A stretch of DNA of 64,000 nt from Bacillus mesophilus (lineage in GTDB: Bacteria > Bacillota > Bacilli > Bacillales > SA4), in assembly GCF_011008845.1 (NCBI RefSeq), contig NZ_JAAIWM010000001.1:744001-808000 (forward strand), in the 5' to 3' direction. The notes under the pieces were generated by a model. It had not been told where the DNA came from, did not search any database, and worked only from the letters and a program-made list of their open reading frames with translations. Both the position numbers and the translations under genes were made by a program. Of the stretch, positions 62,319 to 64,000 are shown piece after piece (positions within the stretch are counted from its first letter, which is position 1; each line of letters opens with the position of its first letter).

Positions 62319-62349
62319 AGCACCAATCCTGACAGGATTAGTGCTTTTT
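62319..62349 (+). terminator. Orphan plus-strand terminator-like hairpin
   Basis: AGCACCAATCCT pairs with AGGATTAGTGCT (one mismatch) around GAC, then TTTTTG. Both flanking genes are on the minus strand, so no known plus-strand transcript ends here; it may end antisense transcription. Confidence 0.5.
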
Positions 62350-62417
62350 GAAATTGTGCATATAAAAAGAGGAGAGTCCCTGTTTTTTCATAAAATATTA
62401 TTCAATAATTCCCCGGT

Positions 62418-63194
62418 TTATAAAATATCTAGCCAGATCTTCACTGCAGTTGCTGCAATTAGTACCGCTAATATAATTTGTAGAATCTTCGTATTCATCT
62501 TCTTCCCGGCCATTGCCCCTAATGGAGCAGCAATCAGGCTGGCAATAATCATAATAAAGGCTGGAAAATATTCAATTTGTCCTGTTGTGATCTTCCCCAC
62601 TGTTGCACCAATAGATGAAATAAATGTGATTGCTAGTGATGAAGCGATTGTCATTCGTGTTGGTATTTTTAATACGACCAACATGATTGGTACTAATAGG
62701 AACGCACCTGCTGCTCCAACAATCCCAGCTCCAGTTCCTACAATTAATGCTAAAATGGCAGCTAACCATTTATTAAATTTCACTTGGTCCAAAGGAATAT
62801 CGTCAATCCCCTTTTTAGGAATAAACATCATAACAGCTGCAATTAATGCTAATATACCATAGATTAGATTAATACCGCCCTCTGTCATGAACTTCGACCC
62901 GTAACCTCCAATAAAACTTCCAATGAGTATACTAACACCCATATATCCAATTAACGTTTTATTTAAGTATCCACCTTTTCGGTATGCCCAGACACCACCG
63001 ATTGTGGCAAAGAACACTTGAATCGCACTAATTCCGGATACTTCATGTGCAGTGAACGCTGCCAGACCAAATAATGGTGGGATATATAATAGCATTGGAT
63101 ATTTTATAATTGATCCACCAATACCAAGCATTCCAGAAATATATGATCCAATAAATCCAATGAGGAAAATAGTAATAATAAATCCTAACTCCAT
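62418..63194 (-). CDS. TSUP-family transporter (TauE/SafE type)
   Basis: A 258-aa sulfite/sulfonate exporter-family membrane protein with about eight helices in two halves, each with a Gly-rich motif ([14 protein letters not shown] and [17 protein letters not shown]). ATG 63194 with AAGGAGGTACGACA is clearly preferred over the frame start at 63383. It lies downstream of tusA, a common Bacillus pairing in sulfur metabolism or reactive-sulfur handling. Confidence 0.88.
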   Translation of the reverse strand: MELGFIITIFLIGFIGSYISGMLGIGGSIIKYPMLLYIPPLFGLAAFTAHEVSGISAIQVFFATIGGVWAYRKGGYLNKTLIGYMGVSILIGSFIGGYGSKFMTEGGINLIYGILALIAAVMMFIPKKGIDDIPLDQVKFNKWLAAILALIVGTGAGIVGAAGAFLLVPIMLVVLKIPTRMTIASSLAITFISSIGATVGKITTGQIEYFPAFIMIIASLIAAPLGAMAGKKMNTKILQIILAVLIAATAVKIWLDIL

Positions 63195-63403
63195 TGTCGT
63201 ACCTCCTTTTAAAATAGTTTGTTTTTGTACAGTTTGTTGTTTCTGTAAAAATCCCAAGAACCGGATTTTCACCTTAGTTTTAAGGATTCTACTATACATG
63301 TAGAGAGTTGCTCTTTTCTCATTAATTCTTAACTCAGTAAATAAACGAGGGAAACATAAAAATGAAGTTATAAAAAGCAACAAAGTTTTAGAAAAGAGCC
63401 TTT

Positions 63404-63434
63404 GAAAAAGGGAACCTTACATAAGGCTCCCTTT
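63404..63434 (-). terminator. Hairpin after tusA
   Basis: On the minus strand AAAGGGAGCCTTA pairs with TAAGGTTCCCTTT (one mismatch), followed by TTC. It lies between tusA and the TSUP gene. Confidence 0.72.
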
Positions 63435-63439
63435 ATTTT

Positions 63440-63667
63440 TTACGCTTTTTTAATCCAGAACTTTAAAACATCATTATCTTCTTCGTGCTTTAGAAATTCA
63501 TGACCACCTGATTTTGCCCAAGCCGTTAGGTCGTTTTTTGCTCCTTTATCTGTTGCATGGATTTCTAGGATTTGACCAGATTCTAATTCGTTCATTGCTT
63601 TCTTAGTTTTGACGATTGGCATTGGGCACGCTAATCCTTTTGCATCTAATACTTTTGTTGCTTCCAT
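63440..63667 (-). CDS. tusA: TusA/SirA-family sulfur carrier
   Basis: A 75-aa TusA-fold protein with the persulfide-carrying Cys14 in DAKGLACPMPIVKTKKAM. It would relay sulfane sulfur between enzymes. ATG 63667 with GGAGGTCATAAAA is preferred over the frame start at 63736. The TSUP gene follows 245 nt later. The structured repeat stands directly upstream. Confidence 0.92.
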   Translation of the reverse strand: MEATKVLDAKGLACPMPIVKTKKAMNELESGQILEIHATDKGAKNDLTAWAKSGGHEFLKHEEDNDVLKFWIKKA

Positions 63668-63730
63668 TTTTATGACCTCCGATATATTTATTAGTTCCTC
63701 TGTTAAACTTTGTTGCTGATTTTCGTTACA

Positions 63731-63868
63731 GGACACTCGCTTTCCGCGGGGCGTGCGGTGAGCCTCCTCGGCGTGCGCCTGTGGGGTCTCACCAAGGAAA
63801 AAGCGATTTCCTTTTTCCCTATGTCACGCTACTCCCGCAGGAGTCTCGCGTCCTTCCACTTCAATCAC
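63731..63868. repeat. Dispersed structured repeat, right copy
   Basis: This is the compact form of the element at 3853-4122, with the same flanks and order: CGCTTTCCGCGGGGCGTGC, GGTGAGCCTCCT, GGGGTCTCACC, an internal hairpin at 63796-63818, and ACTCCCGCAGGAGTCTCGC. GGTGAG can pair with CTCACC, and ACTCC with GGAGT. The remaining 130 bp to the window edge show nothing I can support. Confidence 0.8.
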
Positions 63869-64000
63869 CATACAAAAATCACCATATTTTTTATTAACCT
63901 TTTAAAAAAATCTCATCTATTTCAACACTGATTAGACAAGGAAGTTTATTTTCACTACCCGAGAAAAAAACTATCTTACCGCACAGCGGTTTGGTCCGAT

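Noticed and set aside
62341..62862. 173-codon plus-strand open frame opposite the TSUP gene.
   Set aside because: It lies antisense to the well-supported TSUP coding region and has no ribosome binding site or recognisable domain.

Overview
This 64-kb window looks like the chromosome of a spore-forming Bacillaceae species (Bacillus sensu lato). It is AT-rich, has strong AGGAGG-type ribosome binding sites with frequent TTG/GTG starts, and carries typical Bacillus genes: a TPP-riboswitch tenA-ykoEDC operon, an rsbQ/rsbP pair, a hemAT-type transducer, bdbDC, CitST-like two-component systems, and a (broken) Spo0E-type gene. No rRNA, tRNA, CRISPR array, prophage or intact insertion sequence was seen.

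Layout. 1-3.7 kb: thiamin-precursor salvage and uptake (TPP riboswitch, tenA, ykoE, ykoD, partial ykoC). 3.8-4.1 kb: a structured dispersed repeat with a second copy at 63.7 kb. 4.2-9.7 kb: YbjQ, a small membrane protein, a NERD protein, a 21-bp tandem repeat, a SulP transporter, an EAL-HDOD protein and an orphan modB. 9.8-13.7 kb: EcsC-family, erythromycin-esterase-family and CNNM/CorC proteins. 13.9-19 kb: a chemoreceptor, an orphan PTS-IIC-like protein and a YknX/YknW-like pair. 19.2-22.3 kb: a three-gene lipid-linked sugar transfer cluster. 22.3-28.9 kb: an AEC carrier, then a tripartite tricarboxylate transporter (TTT) with its own sensor kinase and regulator. 29-32 kb: a GNAT, then a small operon with four identical-geometry operators ending in a thioredoxin gene with an in-frame TGA, then an NSS transporter. 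32-47 kb: an alpha-glucosidase followed by a dense signalling region (two RsbW-like/PP2C modules, RsbQ, HPr-like protein, HemAT, HD-GYP, CheW, MHYT kinase with LytTR regulator). 47-52.8 kb: FdhF/YdeP oxidoreductase with OFA-type transporter, a fatty-acid hydroxylase-family protein and a DinB-family protein. 53-59.8 kb: a second TTT system with two-component regulators and a tartrate/isopropylmalate-type dehydrogenase. 60-63.7 kb: bdbDC, a 46-aa membrane protein, a uridine-kinase-like protein, TSUP and TusA.

The strongest unusual signal is at 29.54-30.6 kb. A thioredoxin (30255-30563) has TGA in place of the first redox cysteine (W-TGA-P-G-C). A perfect 7-bp stem with a G-first loop begins 11 nt after the TGA, which fits a bacterial SECIS element, so this is a likely selenoprotein. 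It appears to be the last gene of an operon with two unrecognised small proteins. That operon is headed by a sigma-A promoter surrounded by four perfect ATCAA-N6-TTGAT palindromes resembling ArsR/SmtB-type operators.

Other notable features are: two perfect TGTGA-N6-TCACA boxes placed before the RsbW-RsbQ-RsbP-like operon and before the Spo0E/HemAT/HD-GYP/CheW operon; CcpA (cre) sites before both TTT operons; stem covariation between the two dispersed repeat copies; and a long leader with a perfect hairpin between the Shine-Dalgarno sequence and the TTG start of the CNNM gene.
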